A stretch of DNA of 64,000 nt from Sphingomonas flavescens (lineage in GTDB: Bacteria > Pseudomonadota > Alphaproteobacteria > Sphingomonadales > Sphingomonadaceae), in NCBI RefSeq assembly GCF_030866745.1, contig NZ_CP133016.1:2466001-2530000 (forward strand), written 5' to 3'. Position numbers and translations under genes: made by a program. Shown in pieces: positions 48,567 through 57,894 of the stretch (its first letter is position 1; every line of letters begins with the position of its first letter). Under the pieces are notes generated by a model, which saw only the letters and a list, made by a program, of their open reading frames with translations, searched no databases and had not been told where the DNA came from.

Positions 48567-49762
48567 GACCGCGCCAGGCGTAGGATGGTCAAGGCACTAA
48601 GGGCGGCCCGCTCGGCCAGGCTCTCGACGATCAGATATTCCTCCTCGCTGTGGATCTTGCCGCCGCGTACACCCATGGTGTCCACGACGGGCACCCCGCA
48701 TGCGGCAATGTTGTTGCCATCACATACGCCTCCGGATGGCTGCCAGGCGATCGTCTGACCAAGATCGCTGCCAGCTTGTTTCACAATGTTGAAAAGGCCT
48801 TCGGCATTCGGATCGAGCGGCTTGGGCGGTCTACCGAACCCGCCATGAATTTCGATCGCGACTTCATGTTCCGCACGGACCATCGCGACCGACCCGTCGA
48901 TGATCGATCTGGCGCGCGCTTCGTCTTCGGGTGTCGCCGGTCGCATGTTGACCCGGAGCAGTGCGAAGTCGGGCACCACGTTGTTTGGGCTGCCACCTTC
49001 CATACGTGCGGGATTGATGCTGAGCCGCGGGCCTTTCGCCTTCGCCAGCCGCAGCGCGAGATCGGCGGCCGCAAGCAGGGCGTTGCGGCCGTCTTCCGGG
49101 TTCCGGCCAGCGTGCGCGGAACGTCCCCGAATGACGAAGTCGAAATTGCCGCTGCCGGGCCGCGCGCCAGCGAGCGTGCCGTCGGGCAGCGCAGCCGGCT
49201 CATAAGTGAGGGCAGCTTTCTTTCCTCGGGCGGCGCGCGTCAGGAGGGGGCCGGAAGACAGCGACCCGACTTCCTCATCGCTGTTAAGCACAACCTCGTA
49301 GCCGAAGTTCCGTGCGAACTCGGTTGCTTCGACCGCCTGCAACGCGGCCAACATCACGGCGATGCCGCCTTTCATGTCGGCGACGCCAGGGCCATTCAGC
49401 ACTCCATCGTCCAATCGGCGGGTCGTCTGGAAGGCGTGGTCGGCGCCGAAGACCGTATCCATGTGCCCCGTAAAAAGCAGCTGTACCGGCGCTTCGGGCC
49501 GAACAGTCAGATGCAAATGCTTGCCGTGCTCGATTTCGAATGCTTTGCCGGCCGCATCGACGCCGGTGACTGGAGCCGGCTCCTCCGGCATCAGCGATCC
49601 GGGAAGCACGGAAAATGCATCGGTGAGCAAGTCGGCCATCGCTCGCAAGCCGGCAAGATTACGCGACCCGCTGTTCACCGCTGCCCACGCCAGAACCTGA
49701 TCCAGCATAGGTTCCGCCGCCGCGCGTTCGACGGCCTGCTCTTCTACTGCCGTTAGCCCCAT
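48563..49762 (-). CDS. M20 family zinc amidohydrolase, candidate succinylglutamate desuccinylase substitute
   Basis: 399 aa, first gene of the ast operon. M20 (ArgE/DapE/CPG2) metal ligands are visible: His-x-Asp in FTGHMDTVFG, Asp in GVADMKGG, Glu-Glu in NSDEEVGS, and His in GKIHSEEEYL; the dimerisation lid has GRSAHAGRNPEDGRNA. CPG2-like members cleave N-acyl-glutamate bonds. AST step 5 cleaves N-succinylglutamate, done in E. coli by the M14-type AstE, which is not in this window. The position and the 4-base overlap with astA suggest this enzyme does that step; this is inference. It could also be an N-acetylornithine or peptide deacylase. Confidence 0.85.
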   Translation of the reverse strand: MGLTAVEEQAVERAAAEPMLDQVLAWAAVNSGSRNLAGLRAMADLLTDAFSVLPGSLMPEEPAPVTGVDAAGKAFEIEHGKHLHLTVRPEAPVQLLFTGHMDTVFGADHAFQTTRRLDDGVLNGPGVADMKGGIAVMLAALQAVEATEFARNFGYEVVLNSDEEVGSLSSGPLLTRAARGKKAALTYEPAALPDGTLAGARPGSGNFDFVIRGRSAHAGRNPEDGRNALLAAADLALRLAKAKGPRLSINPARMEGGSPNNVVPDFALLRVNMRPATPEDEARARSIIDGSVAMVRAEHEVAIEIHGGFGRPPKPLDPNAEGLFNIVKQAGSDLGQTIAWQPSGGVCDGNNIAACGVPVVDTMGVRGGKIHSEEEYLIVESLAERAALSALTILRLARS

Positions 49763-49874
49763 GCGGGAGCCCTAGCCGTGCCCTGCGCCGAACACCACAC
49801 CGTGCAATTGTTCATGTGCTCGAATACGGTCCTCACGCATCTCTCTCGCGTCAGCTGCGTTCCGCAGGACAATC

Positions 49875-51290
49875 GTGGACCAGCAAACTTCCTCCTCATC
49901 CCGCGCACAAGTGTCGGACGGGCTGCCGATCCCGCGTCGATACTGGTCGATGCTCAGCATCTGGCTGGCGCTTACCATGGCCGTCCTCGATGGCGCGATT
50001 GCGAACGTCGCGCTGCCGACGATCGCGCGGGAACTGGGCGTCTCGCCAGCCGCCTCGGTGTGGGTCATCAATGCGTATCAATTGACGATCACCGTGCTGC
50101 TGCTTCCCCTGGCTGCGCTCGGTGATCGCATCGGTTACAAGCGGGTTTATCTGCCCGGCCTCGCACTCTTCACGCTTGGGTCGGTCGGCTGCGCAATGGC
50201 GGGAAGTCTCGCGCAGCTGATTGCGTCGCGCGCGTTCCAAGGGATCGGCGCGGCCTGCATCATGAGCATGAACGCGGCGCTGGTCCGCGCGACCTATCCT
50301 GCGAAGCTGCTGGGACGCGCCATCGGCTATAACGCCATGGTGCTGTCGATGGCCGCGGCAGCCGGACCGACACTGGCTGCGCTGATCCTGGGCGTTGCTT
50401 CCTGGCCGTGGCTGTTCCTGATCAATCTGCCGATCGGTGCCGCCGCGCTGGTCGTCGGAAGCAAGGCACTGCCGGGAATGCGGGGCCATGGCGAGGCCTT
50501 CGATTGGGGCTCGGCCCTTTTGAGTGCGGCGATGATGGGCTGCGTTGTTTTTGGCGCTGAGGATTTTGCCCGCGAAGGGCGCGTCGGATCACTGGCGCTC
50601 GTCGCTGTAGGTTTGACGGCCGGCGCCGTCTTGGTGCGGCGGGAGTGGCGCGATCCCAAGCCGCTCATTCCGCTAGACCTGCTGCGAATTCCGATCTTCA
50701 GCCTCTCGATCGCAACCTCGGTGATGAGCTTCGCAGCCCAGATGCTGGCCTATGTCGCCTTGCCATTCATGCTGCAGAGCGTGCTCGGCCGATCGGTGAT
50801 CGCGACCGGCTTGTTGATGACGCCTTGGCCGATTGCCGTCGGAATCGCCGCAAGCTTTGCCGGGCGACTGGCGGACCGGGTCAATGCCGGCCTGTTGGGC
50901 GGTGTCGGCCTTGTCATCTTCGCCCTCGGTCTGCTCTCCTTGTCGCTGCTGGGCAGCTCACCTGACAATGTTGATATCGCGTGGCGAATGGCTGTTTGCG
51001 GGCTCGGCTTCGGGATCTTCCAGTCGCCGAACAATCGGACCATCGTCAGTGCTGCGCCCAAGGCTCGATCGGGGGCGGCGGGCGGGATGCTGGCGACGGC
51101 GCGGCTGCTCGGCCAGACCACGGGCGCGGTAGCTGTCGGTGCGGCATTTCACGGTTCTGGCGTCGGTGCGGCACCGCGATTGATGCTGGCGGCATCGATC
51201 GTGGCTCTGGTCGCGGCTGGGTTGAGCCTCGCTCGACTCCGCGTGAACCCGCCGGGACGCGTGGCCATCTATAAGCCGATCATCGACTAG
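49875..51290 (+). CDS. DHA2-type MFS multidrug transporter (EmrB/QacA family)
   Basis: 471 aa with 14 predicted membrane helices, the DHA2 number. Motif D1 near helix 1 (LDGAIANVALPTIARELG), motif A GDRIGYKRVYLPGLALF and the helix-5 region AAAGPTLAALILG are typical. It would export drugs or metabolites with proton exchange. No membrane fusion gene adjoins it, although a TolC channel is at 5905-7413. The start is GTG at 49875 with CAGGA upstream. It is divergent from the ast operon. Confidence 0.86.
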   Translation: MDQQTSSSSRAQVSDGLPIPRRYWSMLSIWLALTMAVLDGAIANVALPTIARELGVSPAASVWVINAYQLTITVLLLPLAALGDRIGYKRVYLPGLALFTLGSVGCAMAGSLAQLIASRAFQGIGAACIMSMNAALVRATYPAKLLGRAIGYNAMVLSMAAAAGPTLAALILGVASWPWLFLINLPIGAAALVVGSKALPGMRGHGEAFDWGSALLSAAMMGCVVFGAEDFAREGRVGSLALVAVGLTAGAVLVRREWRDPKPLIPLDLLRIPIFSLSIATSVMSFAAQMLAYVALPFMLQSVLGRSVIATGLLMTPWPIAVGIAASFAGRLADRVNAGLLGGVGLVIFALGLLSLSLLGSSPDNVDIAWRMAVCGLGFGIFQSPNNRTIVSAAPKARSGAAGGMLATARLLGQTTGAVAVGAAFHGSGVGAAPRLMLAASIVALVAAGLSLARLRVNPPGRVAIYKPIID

Positions 51291-51332
51291 GCGGGGCTTT
51301 CATCGCCGAAACGCCTTCGCTAGCGCAGCAGG

Positions 51333-51857
51333 GTGACCGCGCTCGACATCTTCGTCTTCCTCCTGCTGTTCGGCGGCGGTGCCGTCGGCTTCGTGCGCGG
51401 CTTCGTGCACGAGGTCGTGTCGCTGTTTGCCTGGGTCGTCGCGATCGCGATGCTCAAGCTATTTCACACGCAGTTGTGGACCGGACTGATCAACAGCTTT
51501 CATTGGGACAACGCGGCGGCGGCGGTGTTGGCCTTCGCCATCCTCTTCATTCCGAGCTTCCTGCTGGTGAAGCTGCTGGCGCGGTCGATCGGCGGGCGGA
51601 CGCGGCGGCACGCGTTGCTCGGGCCGTTCGACCGGGTGCTCGGTGGCGGCTTCGGCGCGCTCAAGGGGCTACTCGGCGCGACCCTGTTCTTCCTTCTCGC
51701 CAACCTTGCCACTGATATGGTCTACGGCCCGCAGTCCGACCGGCCGGAGTGGATGACCAAGTCCCGCACCTATCCGCTGCTGAACGCGAGCGGGCGCGGC
51801 ATCGTCGACTGGGTGCAGGCGCGGCGGCTCAAGCCCAATAAGGTTGGCGAACAATGA
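51333..51857 (+). CDS. cvpA: CvpA family membrane protein
   Basis: 174 aa with four membrane helices. FLLLFGGGAVGFVRGFVHEV and the FDRVLGGGFGALKGLLGATL motif identify CvpA, named for colicin V production and more generally needed for envelope integrity. The start is GTG at 51333. Its TGA overlaps the cysS ATG (ATGA, 4 bases). Elsewhere it often precedes purF; here it leads a coupled operon with cysS, an IscU-like gene and kefB. Confidence 0.9.
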   Translation: MTALDIFVFLLLFGGGAVGFVRGFVHEVVSLFAWVVAIAMLKLFHTQLWTGLINSFHWDNAAAAVLAFAILFIPSFLLVKLLARSIGGRTRRHALLGPFDRVLGGGFGALKGLLGATLFFLLANLATDMVYGPQSDRPEWMTKSRTYPLLNASGRGIVDWVQARRLKPNKVGEQ

Positions 51858-53227
51858 TCAGGCTTCACGACACCCTTGCGCGGGAGAAGCGCGAGTTCAT
51901 CCCGCAAGACCCGAAGCGGATCACCATGTATGTGTGCGGACCCACGGTCTACGGCCGTGCGCATATCGGGAATGCGCGTCCGTACGTGGTCTTCGACACG
52001 CTGGCGCGGCTGATCCGGCGGGAATTTGGCGAAGACAGCCTGGTCTACGCGCGGAACATCACCGACGTCGACGACAAGATCATCGCTTCTGCGGCTGCAG
52101 AAGGCGTCGACCCCTCAGTCATCACTGCGCGGTACGAGGACCACTTCCTTGATGACATGCGCGCGCTCGGCGTGCGCGATCCGGACATCGCCCCGCACGC
52201 GACGCGCGAGATCGCCGAGATGGTGGCGATGATCGGGCGGTTGATCGAGCTTGGCCACGCCTATGCCGCGGAGGGCCATGTGCTGTTCTCGGTGCCGAGC
52301 GACCCTGATTATGGCGCGCTGAGCAAGCGCGACCGCGACGCGATGGTCGCCGGTGCGCGCGTGGAAGTTGCCCCTTACAAGCGCGATCCTGCTGACTTCG
52401 TGCTGTGGAAGCCCAGCACCGAAGGCATGATTGGCTGGGATTCGCCATGGAGCCGGGGGCGGCCCGGCTGGCATATCGAATGCTCGGCGATGATCCGCGC
52501 CCATCTGGGCAAGACAATCGACATTCACGGCGGCGGACTCGATCTCATCTTCCCGCACCATGAGAACGAGATCGCGCAGAGCCGCTGCGCGCACGGTGGG
52601 GCCCCGCTGGCGCGCTACTGGGTGCACAACGGCTTCGTCGACATGGGCACGGAGAAGATGTCGAAGAGCCTCGGCAACATCATCACGCCGGGTGAGCTTC
52701 TGGCACAGGGGCACAAGGGCGAGACGCTGCGGCTGGCCCTGCTGAGCGCGCATTATCGCCAACCGCTGGCTTGGAGTGAGCGCCTCTTGGAAGATGCCGA
52801 GACAATACTACGAAAGGCGACCGACGCGCTTCGCTTTGAGGAGACTTTTCCAGCAGTTCAACCTGAGACCAGATTCATCTCACTCCTAAAAGATGATCTA
52901 AATACGCCAGGGGCATTGGATTATATTCGGGTGAAAACGCGAAAGGTTAGAGCGCTTGCGAGCGCCCAATCTTTTGGATCGCCATTTAGCGCTTACAGAA
53001 TCTCGGGCGCGGAGTTGTTGTCGGCGTTCGAGATGCTTGGCATTGATCGGCAAAGCATATTAGGCACATTAGACGAAGATCAGGAAATCACGGACCTGAT
53101 TCAACTAAGAGATGCAGCCAAGGCCAGCCGAGATTTCGCGACGGCCGATCGCATCCGCGACGAGTTGAAGGCGGACGGCATCGTATTGGAAGACGGCCCG
53201 GGCGGCACCACTTGGCGTCGTGGATGA
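51854..53227 (+). CDS. cysS: Cysteine--tRNA ligase
   Basis: 457 aa. Class I synthetase: zinc Cys28 in MYVCGPTVYG, HIGN at 37-40, EKMSKSLGN at about 267-275, and HHENEIAQSRCA with the other zinc ligands. It charges tRNA-Cys. From about residue 310 (52780) to 420 the gene changes character: ATA, CTA, TTA and AGA codons become frequent, and the protein departs from the usual C-terminal helical region before returning to the normal AKASRDFATADRIRDEL near the end. A replaced segment is possible. Start and stop both overlap neighbours by 4 bases. Confidence 0.96.
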   Translation: MIRLHDTLAREKREFIPQDPKRITMYVCGPTVYGRAHIGNARPYVVFDTLARLIRREFGEDSLVYARNITDVDDKIIASAAAEGVDPSVITARYEDHFLDDMRALGVRDPDIAPHATREIAEMVAMIGRLIELGHAYAAEGHVLFSVPSDPDYGALSKRDRDAMVAGARVEVAPYKRDPADFVLWKPSTEGMIGWDSPWSRGRPGWHIECSAMIRAHLGKTIDIHGGGLDLIFPHHENEIAQSRCAHGGAPLARYWVHNGFVDMGTEKMSKSLGNIITPGELLAQGHKGETLRLALLSAHYRQPLAWSERLLEDAETILRKATDALRFEETFPAVQPETRFISLLKDDLNTPGALDYIRVKTRKVRALASAQSFGSPFSAYRISGAELLSAFEMLGIDRQSILGTLDEDQEITDLIQLRDAAKASRDFATADRIRDELKADGIVLEDGPGGTTWRRG

Positions 53228-53646
53228 GTGCGCAGCTTTACACCACGGACATCCTACGCCTGGCGGCCTCTTTACAGGAGCCGCGACAACTTGACCGCGA
53301 GGACGGGCGCGCCGAGGTCCGTTCGCCCACCTGCGGCAGCCGGATCTGGATGAGCGTTCAGCTCGACGACGATCGCCGGGTCGAGCATGTCTCGATGCAG
53401 GTGCACGCCTGCGCCTTCGGCCAGGCCTCCGCCGCGCTGGTCGAGCGCCATTGCCGCGGACGCGATCACGATCAGGTTTCCGAGGCGATGTTGGCGTTGA
53501 GCCGCTGGCTGGCGAACGAGCATAACGAAATCGACCACTGGCCCGGCATTGCCGTGCTTGAGCCTGGACGCGGAACCAGCGGCCGGCATGGGGCCATCCT
53601 GCTTCCGTTCCGCGCCTTGCTGGCTGCGATGGAAGACGCGCGTTGA
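53224..53646 (+). CDS. IscU/SufU-like iron-sulfur scaffold protein
   Basis: 140 aa. The NifU/IscU N-domain pattern is seen in SPTCGSRIWMSV (Cys37) and MQVHACAFGQASAALV (Cys63). The Asp after the first Cys is replaced by Ser, and the third ligand Cys is missing: the matching region reads SGRHGAILLPF, keeping only His122. Cluster binding may therefore differ from true IscU. It overlaps cysS and kefB by 4 bases on each side, so it is translated in one run with them. Its role beside cysS may concern cysteine or sulfur use; that is inference. Confidence 0.78.
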   Translation: MSAQLYTTDILRLAASLQEPRQLDREDGRAEVRSPTCGSRIWMSVQLDDDRRVEHVSMQVHACAFGQASAALVERHCRGRDHDQVSEAMLALSRWLANEHNEIDHWPGIAVLEPGRGTSGRHGAILLPFRALLAAMEDAR

Positions 53647-55475
53647 CGACACCGGCCGAGACCGCGCAGGCGACGACCGCAATCCTCGAAAGCGGTGCGA
53701 TCCTCCTTGGCGCGGCGCTGGTTTTCGTGACGGTATTTCGTCAGCTCAAGCTCGGCGCGACCTTGGGCTATATCGTCGCTGGCGCGCTCATCGGGCCGCG
53801 GTTGCTGGGGCTGATCAAGGACCCCGAGCAGCTCACCAGCGTGACCGAGATCGGTATTGCGCTGCTGCTGTTCATCGTCGGGCTCGAATTGAAGCCGAGT
53901 CGTCTCTGGCGCTTGCGGCGGGATATCTTCGGTCTTGGTCTCATCCAGGTGGTGGCCTGCGGCATCGTGCTCAGCTCCCTGCTTTATTTCGCCCTCGGCA
54001 TCTCGCCGCAGGCCGCGCTGGCGATAGGTTTGCCGCTGGCACTGTCGTCGACCGCGCAGGTGTTGCCGATGCTGCGCGCGGACAATGAGTTGAACACGCC
54101 GCAGGGGGAACGAGCGTTCTCCGTGCTGTTGTTCCAGGACCTGGCGATCGTGCCGATGATCACCATCATCGCGGCGATGGCGCGGACGCCACCGGACCCG
54201 GGCGCGCCGGTCGGGTGGATGCTGGCGCTCTATACGTTGGCGGCCGTGATCGGGCTGGTGATCGTGGGGCGCTTCTTGCTGAACCCGTTGTTCCGACTGG
54301 TCGGCCGTCTGGGCGAGCGCGAGCTGTTCGTGGTCGCAGGCCTGTTTACGGTCGTGGGCGCTTCCGCGGTCATGCACAGCCTGCACCTTTCGGTGCCGCT
54401 GGGCGCCTTCGTTGCGGGCGTGATGCTCGCCGAGTCGCCGTACCGGCATGAGCTGGAGGCGGACGTCGAGCCGTTCCGTTCGATCCTCCTTGGCCTGTTC
54501 TTCCTGTCGGTCGGTATGCTGCTCGACCTCGGCATGATTGCCGAGCGGCCGCTATTCGTCCTCGGCATCGCGGCCGCGGTGATCTCCACCAAGACCGCGC
54601 TGATCAGCCTGATTGCGCGAGGCTTTCGTGCAAGCTGGCCGAATAGCGTCAGGCTTGGGCTGCTTCTCAGCCAGGCTGGCGAGTTTGGCTTCGTTCTGTT
54701 TGCGCAAGCAACCAATGCGCAGTTGATTGAACGAGAGGCCGCCTCACTGTTCGGTGCCGTCGTAACGCTATCCATGGCGACGACGCCGTTCCTGATGCGC
54801 TTCATCGACTTTCTTGAGCGGCGCGAGGAGACCCGCGTCGACCTCGACGGTCCAGAGAAATCGCCCGAGACGAGTGCGATCGTCGTTGGCTACGGCCGTT
54901 TCGGGCAGACGGTCGCCCAGATGATGATGGCGAAGAGCATCGGCGTAACGCTCATCGACAAGAAGCCGGGGCAAATCGAGCTTGCCGGCGAATTCGGCAC
55001 GAAGGTCTATTACGGCGATGGAGTCCGGCTGGACCTCCTCCGGACCGCGGGTGCTGAAACCGCGCGTGTGATCGCATTTTGCAACGATAACAAGGATGGC
55101 GATCTAAGCGCAGAAGCTTTGCGCGCGGTGCTAAATGCCTTCCCCCAGGCAGCTGTCATGGTTCGCGCATACGATCGCCTGCACCTCATTGAGCTGGACC
55201 GACTCGACCTAGCTTTCGCTGAGAGAGAACTTTTCGAGAGTGCCGTCGCGATGGGCCGCGCCGCGCTGAAGGCGAACGGCATTCCTCTTGGCGAGATCGA
55301 CCGCGTCGAGCGGGAATACCGCGGGCGCGACTGCGAGCGGCTCGAGCGTCAGGCGGCCTCAGGCGACATCCGCGCCGGTTGGGAGCGCGCGTTCGCGCCC
55401 GACCGCGCACTTGACGATGAAGACGGCGGGCCTAGCCCCGATCCGCAGCCAGGAACGTCTCCAGTTCCACAATGA
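53643..55475 (+). CDS. CPA2 cation:proton antiporter with TrkA-N domain (KefB/KefC type)
   Basis: 610 aa. About 12 membrane helices (residues 15-385) with the CPA2 signatures LGYIVAGALIGPRLLGLI and LPLALSSTAQVLPML, then a RCK/TrkA-N domain from about 415 with the nucleotide loop IVVGYGRFGQTVAQMM. KefB/KefC export potassium in exchange for protons and are gated by glutathione adducts; no KefF/KefG partner is adjacent. The start is TTG at 53643, overlapping the previous stop. The last 44 bases overlap the convergent aroK. Confidence 0.9.
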   Translation: MTTPAETAQATTAILESGAILLGAALVFVTVFRQLKLGATLGYIVAGALIGPRLLGLIKDPEQLTSVTEIGIALLLFIVGLELKPSRLWRLRRDIFGLGLIQVVACGIVLSSLLYFALGISPQAALAIGLPLALSSTAQVLPMLRADNELNTPQGERAFSVLLFQDLAIVPMITIIAAMARTPPDPGAPVGWMLALYTLAAVIGLVIVGRFLLNPLFRLVGRLGERELFVVAGLFTVVGASAVMHSLHLSVPLGAFVAGVMLAESPYRHELEADVEPFRSILLGLFFLSVGMLLDLGMIAERPLFVLGIAAAVISTKTALISLIARGFRASWPNSVRLGLLLSQAGEFGFVLFAQATNAQLIEREAASLFGAVVTLSMATTPFLMRFIDFLERREETRVDLDGPEKSPETSAIVVGYGRFGQTVAQMMMAKSIGVTLIDKKPGQIELAGEFGTKVYYGDGVRLDLLRTAGAETARVIAFCNDNKDGDLSAEALRAVLNAFPQAAVMVRAYDRLHLIELDRLDLAFAERELFESAVAMGRAALKANGIPLGEIDRVEREYRGRDCERLERQAASGDIRAGWERAFAPDRALDDEDGGPSPDPQPGTSPVPQ

Positions 55476-55980
55476 TCGCATCGACCACGTCCTTGTGGGC
55501 GCCGTCACCGCTTTTCACGTGGATATGCGCCTCCTCGTAAGATGGGCGGCGTTCCTGCGACAGGCGTTCGAGAACGGCCTTCGGGTCACCGGTGCGGAGC
55601 TGCACGCGGGTATCGCGGCGTGAGGTGCGTTCGGTCAGGACGTCGACCGGAGCATCGAGCCAGACCGTTATCGCGCGCTGGTTCAGCAGTTCGCGGGTGC
55701 GCGGATCGACATAGGCCCCGCCGCCGGTTGCGATGACGCGGACTTCGCCTTCGATCAATCGAGCCACCAGTCGACGTTCGCCGTCTCTGAAGTCGCGCTC
55801 GCCGTAACGCTCGAACACCTCGGCGGCCGGGAGCCCTGAGGCATCCTCGATTGCCGAATCGCTGTCGACGAAAGACACACCTAAGCGCTTGGCCAGGCGG
55901 CGCCCGACCGTCGATTTGCCAACCCCCATAAGTCCCACCAGCACGACGGGCCGGTCGAGACGCTTCGACAATTCGGTCAC
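55432..55980 (-). CDS. aroK: Shikimate kinase
   Basis: 182 aa. Walker A GLMGVGKS at 16-23, shikimate-binding FVDSDSAIED, RDGERR and GGGAYVDPRTRELL, and a lid arginine in the RTSRRDTRVQL region. It makes shikimate 3-phosphate in aromatic amino-acid synthesis. The start is GTG at 55980. aroB, which usually follows in alphaproteobacteria, is not present; instead aroK runs convergently into kefB with a 44-base overlap. Confidence 0.95.
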   Translation of the reverse strand: MTELSKRLDRPVVLVGLMGVGKSTVGRRLAKRLGVSFVDSDSAIEDASGLPAAEVFERYGERDFRDGERRLVARLIEGEVRVIATGGGAYVDPRTRELLNQRAITVWLDAPVDVLTERTSRRDTRVQLRTGDPKAVLERLSQERRPSYEEAHIHVKSGDGAHKDVVDAIIVELETFLAADRG

Positions 55981-56027
55981 CGTTAAGGGCTATACAGCGG
56001 CGCGCGCGCTGGGCAAAAGCCGCGTCC

Positions 56028-56174
56028 ATGCCGCGGATACTCATTCCCATAGTCCTGGTGCTTGTTGTGCTGGGTGTGCTGTTCTTCCTGTCGACGCTGC
56101 CGAAGGAGCAGCCGACCAAGCCGATCGAGGTTCAGGTCACGCCGGGCGCAGGCACTGGGGGCAATGCTCATTAA
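56028..56174 (+). CDS. Small membrane-anchored protein, uncharacterised
   Basis: 48 aa: an N-terminal helix ILIPIVLVLVVLGVLFFLS anchors the protein, then a short periplasmic tail LPKEQPTKPIEVQVTP and a Gly-rich end. The tail pattern (K-P-I-E-V) looks designed, not random. The frame overlaps the following secreted-protein gene by 11 bases, which suggests coupled translation. It is the first gene of a probable operon ending with xerD. Function unknown. Confidence 0.6.
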   Translation: MPRILIPIVLVLVVLGVLFFLSTLPKEQPTKPIEVQVTPGAGTGGNAH

Positions 56175-57894
56175 GCCCGTCTGGCTGGCATCCGCGGCGC
56201 TGCTGCTGGCGCTGCCCGCGCTCGCGCAACAGGCGAACGTAACGCAGCCGGCGCCGGCTGCGACGCCATCGACGCCCGCTCCCGTCCGCCAGGCCGCTCC
56301 GGCGGAATCGGGTGGCGATGAAAGCGCGGTTGAAGAGGTCGCGGCCGTGAACATTCCGCCGCCGGTGCCGCCGATCGAATATCCTGGGTGGGCACGCCGC
56401 GATCCGTGGTCGGTCGGCGCGATTTCACCACAAGCCGCGGGGCTTACCGACGACGCTTGGGGCGGCGCCAATGGACCATTTCTTTCGACATTGATGCGGC
56501 GGATGCGTGCCCCGCTCGCGTCGCGCTGGGCGCACATCGCCCTTCGAGACGCCCTGCTGGCCAAGCTTCATGCGCCCGTGAATGTCAATCCGATCGACTG
56601 GACGGCCGAGCGGGCCTGGCTGCTGCTGCGGATGGGCGAAGCGGACGCGGCGCGGATGCTCGTTGCCGGCGTCGACGTCGACCGCTTCACGCCAAAGATG
56701 ACGCAGGTGGCTGTCCAGACTGCCCTGGCCAGCTCGGACCCGTCGGCCCTGTGTCCACTGGAAGATGGCATGCGGAAGGCCGAGCCGGGCGTGCTACGTT
56801 TGGTGCAGGCAATGTGTGCGTCGCTGGCTGGACAGCCGGAATCGGCGTCAGCGACAATCGATCAGGCGCGGCGTTACGGTCGGATCGGCGGGATAGACCT
56901 TGCGCTGGCGGAGAAGGTTGTCGGGGCCGGCGCGAACGGCCGGACCACGACACTCGAATGGGATCCAGTAGACTCGCTCACAGCCTGGCGTTTTGGGCTC
57001 GCTACCGGCACCGGTGCCGTCCCGCCGGACCGTCTGATCAACGCCGCGTCGCCGCAGCTGAGGGCTTTCCAGGCTCGGGCACCCATGCTGACCGCTCAGC
57101 AACGGCTGCCGTCGGCCATGATCGCGGCTGGGATGGGTGTGTTCTCCTCTCAGTCGATGGTCGATCTTTACTCATCCATCTACGATGCCACGGATCCTGA
57201 CGACCTTCCCGGCAGTGACGCCTGGCAATTGCGTCTCGCGTACGTCGCCAAGGATCCCGGCGCGCGTACGGCAGCGATCCGCAAGCTGTTGGGCACCGGC
57301 AAAGGCCGATACGACAAGGAAGGCGCGCGTGCGCTGGTCGCCCGCGCGGCGTCGATGGTCCGCCCGGACGCCAAGCTTGGCAAGGATGCCTGCGATCTGA
57401 TTTCCGCGATGCTTGCGGGCGGCTACGATCAAGCGGCCGCGCGATGGATTCCGATCCTCGATGACCTCGACGACGAAGCGAACGACCGCTGCTGGGCGAT
57501 GCTGGCTCTGGCCGCGCCGAATGTGGCGGAAGTCACCGCGCGGCGCGTCAACGCCTTCATTAAGCGCGACAACAGCCGCGATCACGTCCGTAGCGCCTTG
57601 CTGGTCGCAGGCCTTGCAGGGCTCGGGCGGCTGAACGCCGAGACCGCCAACTCGATCAACCGGAGCAACGGACTAGGTCTGGGCCACGTGACGAACTGGA
57701 CCAGAATGATCGACGCAGCCGCAGCGCGCGGGCAGGGGGGCACCGTACTTGTGCTGACCGGAACGGGCTTTCAGACGCCTGCGTACGACAGGATTCCGGC
57801 GTCGCATCTGTTTCACGCCGTGTCGGCGCTTGGGAAAACCGGGCAGGGCTTCACCGCCCGGATGATCGCCGCCGAGGCCCTGTCAAGGACGTGA
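56164..57894 (+). CDS. Large exported helical-repeat protein, uncharacterised
   Basis: 576 aa. Signal peptide LASAALLLALPALAQQ, then a Pro/Ala-rich linker of about 50 residues and a long alpha-helical domain without recognised motifs; repeated pieces such as RAWLLLRMGEADAARMLVAG and LISAMLAGGYDQAAARWIPI resemble TPR-like helical pairs. The ATG at 56164 is chosen because the signal peptide starts there; the frame is open further upstream inside the small-protein gene. The stop overlaps the GTG of xerD by 4 bases. It is a conserved-looking sphingomonad protein of unknown role, probably periplasmic. Confidence 0.75.
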   Translation: MLIKPVWLASAALLLALPALAQQANVTQPAPAATPSTPAPVRQAAPAESGGDESAVEEVAAVNIPPPVPPIEYPGWARRDPWSVGAISPQAAGLTDDAWGGANGPFLSTLMRRMRAPLASRWAHIALRDALLAKLHAPVNVNPIDWTAERAWLLLRMGEADAARMLVAGVDVDRFTPKMTQVAVQTALASSDPSALCPLEDGMRKAEPGVLRLVQAMCASLAGQPESASATIDQARRYGRIGGIDLALAEKVVGAGANGRTTTLEWDPVDSLTAWRFGLATGTGAVPPDRLINAASPQLRAFQARAPMLTAQQRLPSAMIAAGMGVFSSQSMVDLYSSIYDATDPDDLPGSDAWQLRLAYVAKDPGARTAAIRKLLGTGKGRYDKEGARALVARAASMVRPDAKLGKDACDLISAMLAGGYDQAAARWIPILDDLDDEANDRCWAMLALAAPNVAEVTARRVNAFIKRDNSRDHVRSALLVAGLAGLGRLNAETANSINRSNGLGLGHVTNWTRMIDAAAARGQGGTVLVLTGTGFQTPAYDRIPASHLFHAVSALGKTGQGFTARMIAAEALSRT

